Origin: Solimonas flava DSM 18980
Lineage (GTDB): Bacteria > Pseudomonadota > Gammaproteobacteria > Nevskiales > Nevskiaceae
Reading direction: 5' to 3'
Length of the DNA: 64,000 nt
NCBI RefSeq assembly: GCF_000426685.1
Contig: NZ_AUFV01000008.1
Coordinates: 256,530 to 320,529 of the forward strand
Part shown: positions 56,411 through 64,000 of the stretch, piece by piece
How the letters are laid out: each line of letters starts with the position of its first letter
Numbering within the stretch: position 1 is the stretch's first letter
Made by a program: the position numbers and the translations under genes
Notes under the pieces: generated by a model
What the model was told of the DNA's origin: nothing
Database searches by the model: none
What the model saw: the letters and a program-made list of their open reading frames with translations, nothing else

Positions 56411-57229
56411 TCAGCGCAGCGCCGCGAGACGCTGCAGCACGGCTTCGGGCTGCGCGTCACCGGGAATGCCGGCGTAGCGGAAGCCGCCGGGCGGACACGG
56501 CGGCGCCTCGCCGCCGCTCCAGTACGCGGCCGGCACCAGCTGCGCCGCGTAGCGCGCCACCGCCGGCTGCGGCGCGACGACGAAATCGAGCGCAGCGGTG
56601 CCGGCATCGGCGCCGGCCGGCGCCGCCAGCCCGAGCGCCCAGCGGTAATGCGCGGCGACGTTCAGCACCGGCTGGTAGCGGCCGAGCGCCTCGGCCGTCG
56701 CCGGCGCGTCGGCTTCCTGCAGCAGCAGCACGTCGAGCCCGGCGTCGCCGAAGCCACGCAGGAAATCGGCGACATAGACGGCAGCGTCCTCGATGTCCTC
56801 GTCGCCGACGTCCGGCGCCTCGCCGCAGGCCTGGCGATAACTGTCGAGCAGCCAGCGCGTCGGCGACGGACAGGCCAGCGCCAGCGGCTGCGCGGCGAAG
56901 CTGGCGCGCAGGCCGGCCGCCAGTTCGGCGAGATGCCGCCGCAGCGCCTCGTCGGCGAGCAGCGTGCGCAGCGGATACAGGGTGCGGCGCTTGGCCGCCA
57001 TCGCCGTGCGCAGCGCCGGATGCGCCTGCAGCCAGGCCGCGCAGACGGCGCCGAGCGGCAGCTCGATGACGTCGGACTGCAGCAGGCCCTGCGCCTTGCG
57101 CTGCCAGGCGACCAGCGCCGAGACGTCGAGCCACGGCACCGCGCCGCCGGCGAGCAGCGCGCCGGCGTAGTCGGCGTAGTCGAGCCACAGCGCGCGGCGC
57201 CGGGCCAGCAGATCGTCGAAAGCTCCCAT
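56411..57229 (-). CDS. Uncharacterised protein of the ketone-catabolism operon
   Basis: 272 aa, no family recognised. It is Ala/Leu-rich, mainly helical, with no signal peptide or membrane segment. A stretch reading ALACPSPTRWLLDSYRQA (about residues 118-135) and ending with VLLLQEADAP is loosely like the barrel strands of uroporphyrinogen-decarboxylase/MetE-type folds, but too weak to assign. It lies between an SDR (27 bp) and the hydrolase (13 bp) in the same direction, so it is translated as part of the cluster. At roughly 29 kDa it could be an accessory subunit. Confidence 0.75.
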   Translation of the reverse strand: MGAFDDLLARRRALWLDYADYAGALLAGGAVPWLDVSALVAWQRKAQGLLQSDVIELPLGAVCAAWLQAHPALRTAMAAKRRTLYPLRTLLADEALRRHLAELAAGLRASFAAQPLALACPSPTRWLLDSYRQACGEAPDVGDEDIEDAAVYVADFLRGFGDAGLDVLLLQEADAPATAEALGRYQPVLNVAAHYRWALGLAAPAGADAGTAALDFVVAPQPAVARYAAQLVPAAYWSGGEAPPCPPGGFRYAGIPGDAQPEAVLQRLAALR

Positions 57230-57256
57230 CGCTCGCTCCCGTTCAGACCGCGCCGC

Positions 57257-58069
57257 TCAGGCCGCGGTGTAGCCGCCGTCGAGCACCAGCTCGGCGCCGG
57301 TCATCCACCGAGTGGCGTCGGCGGCCAGATAGATCACCGCGCTCGCCACGTCGGCCGGCTCGCCGAAACGGCCCAGCGGATGCGCGGCCTTGATCGCGCC
57401 CTCGGCGGTCGCGTAGTCCGGCGCCAGACCGAGGTCGACGAAGTGCTGGATGAAGTTGGTGCCCATCTCGGTCGCGACGATCGCCGGGTGGACCGAGTTG
57501 ACGCGGATGCCGGTGCCGAGCTGCGCGCACTCGACCGCCGCCGCCTTGGTCAGCAGGCGCACCGCGCCCTTCGAGGTGTGATAGGCGGCGTGGCCGGTGG
57601 TGCCGATCAGGCCGGCGACCGACGACAGGTTGACGATGACCCCGCCCTCGCCCTGCGGCGGCGCCATCGCGAGGATCGCGTGCTTGATGCCGAGGAACAC
57701 GCCGGTGACGTTGACGTCGAGCACGCGCCGGAAATCCTCGACCGTGCATTGCGAGAGCAGCGCCGCGGTTTCGATGCCGGCGTTGTTGACGAGGATGTCG
57801 AGGCGTCCGTAGCGATGCTGCGCGAGTGCCACCGCCGCCGCCCACTGCGCCTCGTCGGTGACGTCGTGCACGCAGGCGTCGGCGCTGCCGCCGGCGCTGC
57901 GGATCGCCTGCACGGTCGCGCGCCCGCCGCCGTCGGCGACGTCGGTGACCAGCACGCGCGCCCCGGCCTGCGCCAGCGCCAGCGCGATCTCCGCGCCGAT
58001 GCCGCGTGCCGCGCCGCTGACCAGCGCCACCTTGCCGTCGAGCCGGAACCGCTTGCCGTAGTCGGTCAT
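57257..58069 (-). CDS. Short-chain dehydrogenase/reductase
   Basis: 270 aa classical SDR. NAD-binding ALVSGAARGIGAEIALALAQ (about residues 16-35) with Asp in VLVTDVAD, NNAG near 92, catalytic Ser in IVNLSSVAGLIG and YHTSKGAVRLL (YxxxK) near 158, and the terminal WMTGAELVLDGGYTAA. A clear GAGGAG ribosome site precedes the ATG. First gene after the HyuB subunit, so a secondary-alcohol dehydrogenase that generates the ketone substrate is plausible. Confidence 0.9.
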   Translation of the reverse strand: MTDYGKRFRLDGKVALVSGAARGIGAEIALALAQAGARVLVTDVADGGGRATVQAIRSAGGSADACVHDVTDEAQWAAAVALAQHRYGRLDILVNNAGIETAALLSQCTVEDFRRVLDVNVTGVFLGIKHAILAMAPPQGEGGVIVNLSSVAGLIGTTGHAAYHTSKGAVRLLTKAAAVECAQLGTGIRVNSVHPAIVATEMGTNFIQHFVDLGLAPDYATAEGAIKAAHPLGRFGEPADVASAVIYLAADATRWMTGAELVLDGGYTAA

Positions 58070-58129
58070 CGTGATCTCCTCGCCGCCTATGGCGGTCGTC
58101 GTCGTTTTCGTCCGGACAGCGTCCGCGCC

Positions 58130-60418
58130 TCAGCGCGCGGCGCGGCAGGCCTCGAGCTCGGCTCCCTGCGCCGCCAGCTGCGCCTCCAGCGCCGCAATCT
58201 GCAGGTCCTTTGGATTGGGCATGAACACGCCCTGCAGCTGATCGGCGTCCATCACCACCTTGAGATTGATCGCCGGGTTCTGCGCGTAGATGCGACGGTT
58301 GTCGTCCCAGCTGCCGAAGTACGGCAGGTGCGCCGGCGGCTCCGGCGTGACCCATTCGGCGACGAACGTGTCGAACGGCTGCGAGCGCGCGATGCGGGCG
58401 CGGCGCTCGGCGGCGCGCGCCTCGGCGGTCGCCTCGACGTCGACGACCAGCTGCTCGCGGTCGTAGACGACGCGGTAGATGTCCCAAGCGTTCTCGTGCG
58501 ACATCAGGTCTTCGCGCAGATCCTTCATCACCAGTTCCGGATCGCGTTCGAGCACGTCGCCATAACCGCCGCCGGCGCCCTGGCAGATCATGTAGACCTC
58601 GCCTTCGTCGCACAGCTCGAAGGTCATGCCCATGTCGTTGCTGCTGTAGCGGCCACCCTTGATCGGCTGCTCGTTCATCAGCCTGACGATGTCGAACACC
58701 TCGACGATCTTCGGATTCTTCTTCAGCTCCTCGAAGATGTTGATGCCCTTGATCTTCAGCAGCTGGTACGACGGGCACGAGTAGCCGCCGAACAGGCCCT
58801 GCGCCGACGGAAACTTGGAGCCCTCGCAGCCGGTCATGAAGCCCCACATGCCCGAACCGCGCGCGGTGGCGATCTGCTCGTAACCCATGCCGCCGCGGTA
58901 CTTGCCGAAGCCGATGCGGTCCTTGGCGATGCGCTGCGCGCCGAGGCGGATGATCGGCGTGTCTTCCTCGTTGATCTCGTGCTCGCCGGAATCGCACATG
59001 AAGCCGAACACCGGCGACACCGAGTGCTCGCCGTCGGCGTGGCTGCGCGCGCCCTGGCCGTTGCCGTTGATGTCGCCGCAGAAATTGCCGGTGACGTCGC
59101 CGTGCTGGGTGATGCCGCCGTAGATGAAGGTCGCGGCCTGGTCGTACTGCGAGGCGATGATCGCCGAGTACTTGTGCGGCAGGCTGTAGTTGAACTTGTT
59201 CATCGGGATGGTCCAGGCCACGCAGGCCTTGAACATCGGCATCAGGCTCATCGCCTGCGGCATTTCGCCTTCGGCGTCGATGATCGAGTTGCGGTCGGAG
59301 ATGATCTCGATCGGCGACAGCACCGCCATCGTGTGCGGCAGGTCCGGCCAGATGTTCTGCAGCAGGCCGGTGCACAGCGCCGCCTTGAACGAGGCGATGT
59401 TGGTGTTGACCGAGCGGTTCATGAACTGCGGCGCGGTGCCGCGGAAGTCCATGATCATGCGCTCGCCCTTGACCGTGATCGCCAGCGAGATCTTCTGCAG
59501 CGCGTTCTCGCGCAGCGAGGAGTCCATGAACTGCAGCACGCGCGTGGTGCCGTCCGGCATCTCGCGGATGCGGCGGCGCATCTCGGCCTCGGTGTCCTCG
59601 AGGTGGCTGCGCAACGTGCCGACCAGCATGTCCTTGCCGAACTGGTCGAGGATGGCGATGATGCGCTCGCGCAGGCGCATGACGCCGTGCAGCTTGACCT
59701 TCATGTCCTCGAGCTGCAGCTTCGGATCGCGCACCGAGTTCTGCAGGAAGGTGACGAGGTCGCGCTTGAGCTGGAAGTTCTCGACGACCTTGAACGGCGA
59801 CATCTTGATGCCTTCGTCGTACTTGCTCTCGGCGGCGGCCGGCATGCCGCCCGGCTCGCAGGCGCCGTTCTCGCCCTCGTGGATCGTGCTCGACAGCCAG
59901 CAGACCAACTCGCCCTTGTAGAACAGCGGCATCATCATCGACTGGTCGGTGTTGTGCACACCGCCGTAGCGCGCGTCGTTGTGGATGAAGCCGTCGCCGT
60001 CGCGGACGCCGACCGTCGGATCGTCGATCCAGTTCTTGATGATGAAGCGGATCGGATAGAAGCAGCAGGCAGCGAAGGCAATGATGCCGTGCGGCGCGAT
60101 CATCGCCAGATCGCCCTGCGCGGTGTAGATGCCGGTGACGAGGTCGCCCCATTTGGCGCCCGGCGCGGCGCCCATCTGGTTGACCATCGTGAACGCTTCG
60201 GACAGCGCGGCGTTGATCAGGCCGCGCACGTGATGGACCTGGTGCGGATCGAGGCCGCCGGCCAGCGCCGTCTCCTCCATCGCCGAACGCGGCTGGATCT
60301 TGTGGTTGCGCATGATCTCCGGATCGGGGCCGAGGAACAGGCGGTTGTCGGCCAGGAACTTGTCGAGCAGCAGCTGGTCTTCGCCGCTCAGTTCGACCTT
60401 CTGGGGCATGTCATTCAT
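58130..60418 (-). CDS. Ketone carboxylase HyuB-type subunit (acetone/acetophenone carboxylase family)
   Basis: 762 aa, near the ~770 aa of acetone carboxylase alpha subunits. HyuB-family features include WGDLVTGIYTAQGDLAMIAP near residue 95, FIHNDARYGGVHNTDQSMMM near 147 and SSTIHEGENGACEPGGMP near 180. Near the middle a hydantoinase-B pattern occurs, with ISDRNSIIDAEGEMPQA and QHGDVTGNFCGDINGNGQGA. This subunit holds the carboxylation site acting on the activated enol and carboxyl phosphate. The HyuA-type gene lies 52 bp upstream, and the small zinc subunit lies beyond it. Confidence 0.9.
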   Translation of the reverse strand: MNDMPQKVELSGEDQLLLDKFLADNRLFLGPDPEIMRNHKIQPRSAMEETALAGGLDPHQVHHVRGLINAALSEAFTMVNQMGAAPGAKWGDLVTGIYTAQGDLAMIAPHGIIAFAACCFYPIRFIIKNWIDDPTVGVRDGDGFIHNDARYGGVHNTDQSMMMPLFYKGELVCWLSSTIHEGENGACEPGGMPAAAESKYDEGIKMSPFKVVENFQLKRDLVTFLQNSVRDPKLQLEDMKVKLHGVMRLRERIIAILDQFGKDMLVGTLRSHLEDTEAEMRRRIREMPDGTTRVLQFMDSSLRENALQKISLAITVKGERMIMDFRGTAPQFMNRSVNTNIASFKAALCTGLLQNIWPDLPHTMAVLSPIEIISDRNSIIDAEGEMPQAMSLMPMFKACVAWTIPMNKFNYSLPHKYSAIIASQYDQAATFIYGGITQHGDVTGNFCGDINGNGQGARSHADGEHSVSPVFGFMCDSGEHEINEEDTPIIRLGAQRIAKDRIGFGKYRGGMGYEQIATARGSGMWGFMTGCEGSKFPSAQGLFGGYSCPSYQLLKIKGINIFEELKKNPKIVEVFDIVRLMNEQPIKGGRYSSNDMGMTFELCDEGEVYMICQGAGGGYGDVLERDPELVMKDLREDLMSHENAWDIYRVVYDREQLVVDVEATAEARAAERRARIARSQPFDTFVAEWVTPEPPAHLPYFGSWDDNRRIYAQNPAINLKVVMDADQLQGVFMPNPKDLQIAALEAQLAAQGAELEACRAAR

Positions 60419-60470
60419 TGTCGTCTCCTCGCGCCGCGCGTCAGTCGCTGCGGCTTGTCGTGTAGTCGTT

Positions 60471-62603
60471 TCAGTGGCCGCCGCGCGTGAACCACACGGC
60501 GCCCTGGGCGGCGGCGTAGTAGCGCCAGCCCGGTTCGATCAGATAGGTGGTCGCCGGCGTCGTCACCAGCGCCGGGCCCTCGATGCGCGTGCCTTCGGCG
60601 AGCGCGCTGGCGTCGTAAAGCCGCGTCTCGACGGCGCCGTCGTGACCCGGGAAGTGGCACAGGCGCGTGCCGACCGGCGTCGCCGTCCGGCCCGCACGGC
60701 CGTCGTCCTGGATGCCCGAGAACGCCGCCGTCGCCTGCTCGACGTACGAGCACACGCGCAGGGTGTTGATGCGCACGCCGGCTTCCGGCGACTGGCTGCC
60801 CTCGCCGAAGCGATCGCCGTAGCTGCGGTGAAACTGCTCCATCAGGCGCAGCACGTCGCGCTGGCTGTCGAGGCGGTTGAGGTCGGTGACGACCGCGGTC
60901 TGCACGCGCTGGTTGCCGTAGCGCATGTCGATTTCGAGCCGGTAGCGGATGTCGGCGGCGTCGAAGCCCTGGCGCAGCAGATCCTCGCGGCCGCGCCGCT
61001 CCAGTTCCTCGACGCTGGCGTTGAACGCGGCGTAGTCGGAGAAGAAGCGCTTCAGGTTCGGGTCGAACAGCACGGTCCAGGTGCTCGACTCGTGGATGTG
61101 CATCTGGTTCATGTTGCCGGCGCCGACCGCCGAGAACACCGACGAGAACGGCGGCGCCAGGATGCGGTCGACGCCGAGCACGGCGGCGATGCCGCAGGCG
61201 TGCAGCGGACCGTTGCCGCCGTAGGCCAGCACCGTGAAGTCCTTGGGCTCGTAGCCACGCGTGCGCAGCTCGGTGGCGATGCCGTTCGCCATATTGGCGT
61301 CGACCGTTTTCTTGATCAGCTTGGCCGCCTCGGTGAGATCGAGATCGAGCGCGTCGGCCAGATCCTCGAGCGCCTGGCGGCTGCGCCGCGGGTTCAGCTT
61401 GATGTGGCCGTTGGCGTAGTTCGCCGGATCGAGATAGCCGAGCAGCAGATCGGCGTCGGTGACGGTCGGCTTGAGGCCGCCGCGGTCGTAGCAGGCCGGA
61501 CCCGGATCGGAACCGGCTGACTCGGGGCCAATCTTTACTGTCTTGAACAAGCGGTCGTAGCTGCAGATCGAACCGCCGCCGGCGCCGAGCGTGACCAGAT
61601 GCACCATCGGGATCGACACCAGCCAGCGGTCGATCACCGGATTGAAGTCGTAGTGCTTGACGCCGCCCTGGTCGACGATGCCGATGTCGAAGCTGGTGCC
61701 GCCCATGTCGGTGGCGACGACGTTGCCGAGCCCGGTCTGGTTCATCAGGTGCTCGCTGGCGGCGATGCCGGAGACCGGCCCCGAATGCACGGTCTGCAGC
61801 GCGTCGGTCGAATTGAGCTGCGCCATGCCGCCGGAGTTGTGGTTGACCAGCATCGGCTTGTCGTAGCCCTGCGCGCGCAGGTTCAGCTCCAGCGTGCCGA
61901 GGCCGTGGTACATGGTCGCGTGCAGGAACGCGTCCATGATCGTCGACATCGAGCGCGCGTACTCGCCCTTGCGGCCGGCGACCTGGTGGCTGAGCAGCAT
62001 CGGGATCGCGCCGAGCAGGTGCGCCGGATACTCCTCGAGGAAGATCTCGCGCACGCGCAGCTCGTGCGCGGGATTGACGACGCTGTTGGTGAAGGCGACG
62101 ACCAGCGCCTCGGCGCCGGCGTCGACCAGTTCGCGGATGCAGCGCCGCACGTCGTCCTCGTCCAGCGGCCAGAACGGCTGGCCGAGATAGTCGATGCGCT
62201 CGCGTACCTCGCGGATCATCGGGATCGGCACGATCGCTTCCGGACGCTGCGCGTTCGGAATGTCCATCTGCCGTTCCTCGGACAGACCCTCGCCGTAACC
62301 GCGCGCCCGCGACAGCGGGATCGTGCTCTTGAAGCCGGTCGTCACCAGCGCGCCGATACGCGGCCCCTTGCGCTCGATCAGCGCGTTGGTGCCGAGCGTG
62401 GTCGCGTAGCGCACCGAGTCGACCTGCGAGAGCAGGGCCGGCACGTCGACGCCGAGATCGCGGCAGGCATTGGCCAGCGACTCGTTGAAGCCCAGCGCGA
62501 GGTTGTGATGCGTGGTCAGCGCCTTGCCCTGCACGTTGCGCCCGCCCCAGGCCACGAAGCAGTCGGTGAAGGTGCCGCCGATATCGACCGATACGCGTTT
62601 CAT
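60471..62603 (-). CDS. Ketone carboxylase HyuA-type subunit (ATP-dependent)
   Basis: 710 aa, the expected size for acetone carboxylase beta / acetophenone carboxylase alpha-type subunits. The ASKHA nucleotide-binding features are MKRVSVDIGGTFTDCFVAWG at the N-terminus, ATTLGTNALIERKG near residue 68, VVATDMGGTSFDIGIVDQGG near 295 and VLAYGGNGPLHACGIAAVLG near 478. It phosphorylates the ketone enol and/or bicarbonate. A second HyuA gene (63177 onward) lies two genes upstream. Confidence 0.92.
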   Translation of the reverse strand: MKRVSVDIGGTFTDCFVAWGGRNVQGKALTTHHNLALGFNESLANACRDLGVDVPALLSQVDSVRYATTLGTNALIERKGPRIGALVTTGFKSTIPLSRARGYGEGLSEERQMDIPNAQRPEAIVPIPMIREVRERIDYLGQPFWPLDEDDVRRCIRELVDAGAEALVVAFTNSVVNPAHELRVREIFLEEYPAHLLGAIPMLLSHQVAGRKGEYARSMSTIMDAFLHATMYHGLGTLELNLRAQGYDKPMLVNHNSGGMAQLNSTDALQTVHSGPVSGIAASEHLMNQTGLGNVVATDMGGTSFDIGIVDQGGVKHYDFNPVIDRWLVSIPMVHLVTLGAGGGSICSYDRLFKTVKIGPESAGSDPGPACYDRGGLKPTVTDADLLLGYLDPANYANGHIKLNPRRSRQALEDLADALDLDLTEAAKLIKKTVDANMANGIATELRTRGYEPKDFTVLAYGGNGPLHACGIAAVLGVDRILAPPFSSVFSAVGAGNMNQMHIHESSTWTVLFDPNLKRFFSDYAAFNASVEELERRGREDLLRQGFDAADIRYRLEIDMRYGNQRVQTAVVTDLNRLDSQRDVLRLMEQFHRSYGDRFGEGSQSPEAGVRINTLRVCSYVEQATAAFSGIQDDGRAGRTATPVGTRLCHFPGHDGAVETRLYDASALAEGTRIEGPALVTTPATTYLIEPGWRYYAAAQGAVWFTRGGH

Positions 62604-62696
62604 TCGAAAATTCCTCCAGTGTCCTTTGGCCGTCCGCGGCGCGGCGCCGGCATCGGTGCCGGGCGCGCTGCGCGGATCGCCGATCGGCAGCCGCGC

Positions 62697-63143
62697 CTAG
62701 CCGCGGTGCCCGTGGTGACCGTGCTCGTGTTCGGCATGCAGCTTGCGGCCGAGCAGCACCTTCTCCAGCGCCAGATCCGGGCCGGTGACCGGCTCGGTGA
62801 CTTCCTCGCGGCCCTGCCACTGCGCCTTGAGCGCGTCGATGTCGAGCTCGATGTCGTGCAGCGGCGGATGGCCGGGCGGCAGGTACTCCGCCTCGAACAT
62901 CGTTCCGCAGTTCGGGCAGTAGTACTCGAGGATCCGGCACCACTGCGGGTCCGGCGAGTAGGTGCGTGCGTAGCGCTGCGGATCGAGCAGCGGCTTGTGG
63001 ATCTCGCGCGGATCGCGGTCGTAGACGCGCAGGCCGCGCTTGTAGTTCTCGCGCGCCGAGTTCAGCACGTGATCGCAGCGGCGGCACTCCCAGTTCTCGG
63101 TGTCGAGATTGATGCGCAGGTATTCGGTGATCAGGACTTTCAT
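62697..63143 (-). CDS. Small zinc-ribbon subunit of ketone carboxylase
   Basis: 148 aa, similar to the gamma subunit of acetone carboxylase and the ~15-kDa subunit of acetophenone carboxylase. Two Cys pairs, WECRRCDHVL and YYCPNCGTMF (about residues 18-25 and 76-83), form a probable zinc ribbon. The sequence begins MKVLITEYLRINLDTENWEC. An unusual His-rich tail, HAEHEHGHHGHRG, ends the protein and might bind metal. Located between the two HyuA-type genes. Confidence 0.9.
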   Translation of the reverse strand: MKVLITEYLRINLDTENWECRRCDHVLNSARENYKRGLRVYDRDPREIHKPLLDPQRYARTYSPDPQWCRILEYYCPNCGTMFEAEYLPPGHPPLHDIELDIDALKAQWQGREEVTEPVTGPDLALEKVLLGRKLHAEHEHGHHGHRG

Positions 63144-63176
63144 CGTGGCTCTCGTGTCGGTGGCGGACGCGGCGCT

Positions 63177-64000
63177 TCAGGCCTTCGTCAGCAGGATGTC
63201 GCCGCTGTCGTTGAACTCGAAGCGCCATCCGGCGTCGATGCGGCAGGTGTAGAACGCTTCTTCGAGCACGGCCGGACCGGCGGCGCCGGACTGCGCGGCC
63301 TGCTCCTCGGCGCGGTACAGCGGCACCGCCTGCGGCGCACCGTCGATCAGCACGCGGCGCGTGCCCGCTGCCTGCGCCGGCTGCGTGTGGCCGCTGAACT
63401 GGCCGGCGAGCTGCGGCTGCGCGATCGTCCTGGCGGCGAGCAGCGACAGCGTCAGGCGCGCGTCGGGCGCCAGACCCGCCGGCAGCGCATCGCCGTCCAG
63501 CGCCAGCGAGCGCTCGCCCTGCGCGTCGCTGACCTGCAGCGTGGTGGTGATGTCGCAGTCGTCGAGCTCGATGCCCTCGCCGTACATGCCGCGCCGTGCC
63601 TTCTGCAGCAGCGCCTCGGTCGCCGCACGCAGGCCGGCGGCGTCGTTGCTCGGCAGCGGCGCGTCGTACTGGTGGGCGATGTCGGAGAAGCCGAGGCCGA
63701 ACGCCGAGAACACCGCGGCCAGACCCGGAATCAGGATGCGGCGGATGCCGGCGGCGTCGGCGACCTTGCAGACCACGAACGGCCCGCCGCCGCCGAACGC
63801 GGCCAGCGTCGTGTCCGGCCCGATCGTCGCGTAGGCGCGCAGGCTGTCGGCGACCTTGGCGACCCAGGCCGCCTCCATGCGCTGCGCCGCGGCCTCGACC
63901 GACACGCCGAGCGGCGCGGCGACCTTGTCCTGGATCACCGCACGCGCACGCTCGACGTCGATCTTCAGTTCGCCGCCGAAGAACGAGGCCGGATCGAGCA
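63177..64000 (-). CDS. Second HyuA-type ketone carboxylase subunit, C-terminal part (runs off window)
   Basis: About 274 codons open to the window edge; the in-frame ATG at 63938 is internal, since conserved-looking residues continue upstream (PASFFGGELKIDVERARAV). LAAFGGGGPFVVCKVADAAG, then ILIPGLAAVFSAFGLGFSDI, aligns with the equivalent C-terminal segment of the complete HyuA at 60471-62603. It is thus a second ASKHA-type subunit, as in acetophenone carboxylase (alpha and alpha-prime), whereas plain acetone carboxylase has one. The N-terminal ATP-binding half lies beyond the window. Confidence 0.85.
   Translation of the reverse strand, partial: LDPASFFGGELKIDVERARAVIQDKVAAPLGVSVEAAAQRMEAAWVAKVADSLRAYATIGPDTTLAAFGGGGPFVVCKVADAAGIRRILIPGLAAVFSAFGLGFSDIAHQYDAPLPSNDAAGLRAATEALLQKARRGMYGEGIELDDCDITTTLQVSDAQGERSLALDGDALPAGLAPDARLTLSLLAARTIAQPQLAGQFSGHTQPAQAAGTRRVLIDGAPQAVPLYRAEEQAAQSGAAGPAVLEEAFYTCRIDAGWRFEFNDSGDILLTKA

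Noticed and set aside
56204-60490. Very long plus-strand open frame (over 1,400 codons)
   Set aside because: It is antisense to the clearly conserved hydrolase, SDR and HyuB genes. In very GC-rich DNA the antisense frame seldom meets stops, and its product is Arg/Asp/His-rich without domains.

Overview
The window looks like a chromosomal segment of a high-GC Gram-negative proteobacterium, most likely a gammaproteobacterium. Supporting this are SecDF/YajC with QueA/Tgt, ADP-heptose (LPS core) biosynthesis, an H-NS-family protein ending in TGRGRTPKWL, and Wza/Wzc export proteins. A Nevskiales/Xanthomonadales-like lineage is a guess from overall style and not a sequence match. Base composition is uneven: very GC-rich on the right (about 32.5-64 kb), moderate in the polysaccharide cluster, and clearly AT-richer around 8-13.5 kb.

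Left third (1-26.4 kb): surface polysaccharide genes. A leftward run from about 26.4 kb to 8 kb encodes a Wzx/Wzy-type system: an initiating polyprenyl-phosphate sugar-1-P transferase, Wza-like exporter, WcaI-like glycosyltransferase, Wzc-like BY-kinase, four CDP-3,6-dideoxysugar enzymes (RfbF, RfbG, RfbH, E3 reductase), a split two-subunit transketolase, an SDR-fold epimerase/reductase, flippase, GT2, GT25, acyltransferase and a repeat-unit polymerase. The transketolase pair beside CDP-4-keto-3,6-dideoxyhexose enzymes suggests a two-carbon-branched sugar. HldE and HldD lie on the plus strand (5.5-8 kb). Divergent from them are a heptosyltransferase-like GT9, an AGE-type epimerase, a GT4, a GMC oxidoreductase and the first codons of a probable aldo/keto reductase.

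Middle (26.7-43.5 kb): housekeeping genes. YajC-SecD-SecF, Tgt and QueA are usually one operon but here are separated by about 10 kb. Between them lie Ugd and a UDP-glucuronate 4-epimerase, a large acyl-CoA dehydrogenase, an H-NS-family protein, glutathione peroxidase, a YpfJ-like zinc peptidase, and a TetR regulator divergent from a nitrilase-like lipoprotein plus Tat-exported flavin amine oxidase. A DUF2937-like gene lies between Tgt and QueA on the opposite strand.

Right third (43.7-64 kb): a catabolic cluster. A MalT-like LuxR regulator on the plus strand faces a leftward run of at least thirteen genes. In transcription order these are a HyuA-type subunit (cut by the window end), a small zinc-ribbon subunit, a second HyuA, a HyuB, an SDR, an unrecognised protein, an alpha/beta hydrolase, a DUF3237 protein, an acetoacetyl-CoA-synthetase-type ligase, an SDR, a saccharopine-dehydrogenase-like protein, a second such ligase, a third SDR (apparently lacking its catalytic Ser) and an SCP-x-type thiolase. 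The logic is ketone + CO2 + ATP to beta-keto acid, to beta-ketoacyl-CoA, to thiolysis. Two HyuA subunits with HyuB and a small Zn protein fit an acetophenone-carboxylase-like enzyme better than a plain acetone carboxylase.

Non-coding signals worth noting: three poly-G tracts in the acyltransferase gene, a 15-bp repeat encoding the Tyr tail of Wzc, a hairpin between secD and secF, a leftward terminator upstream of the LuxR gene implying an unannotated small transcript, and a 15-bp motif recurring at gene 3' ends.
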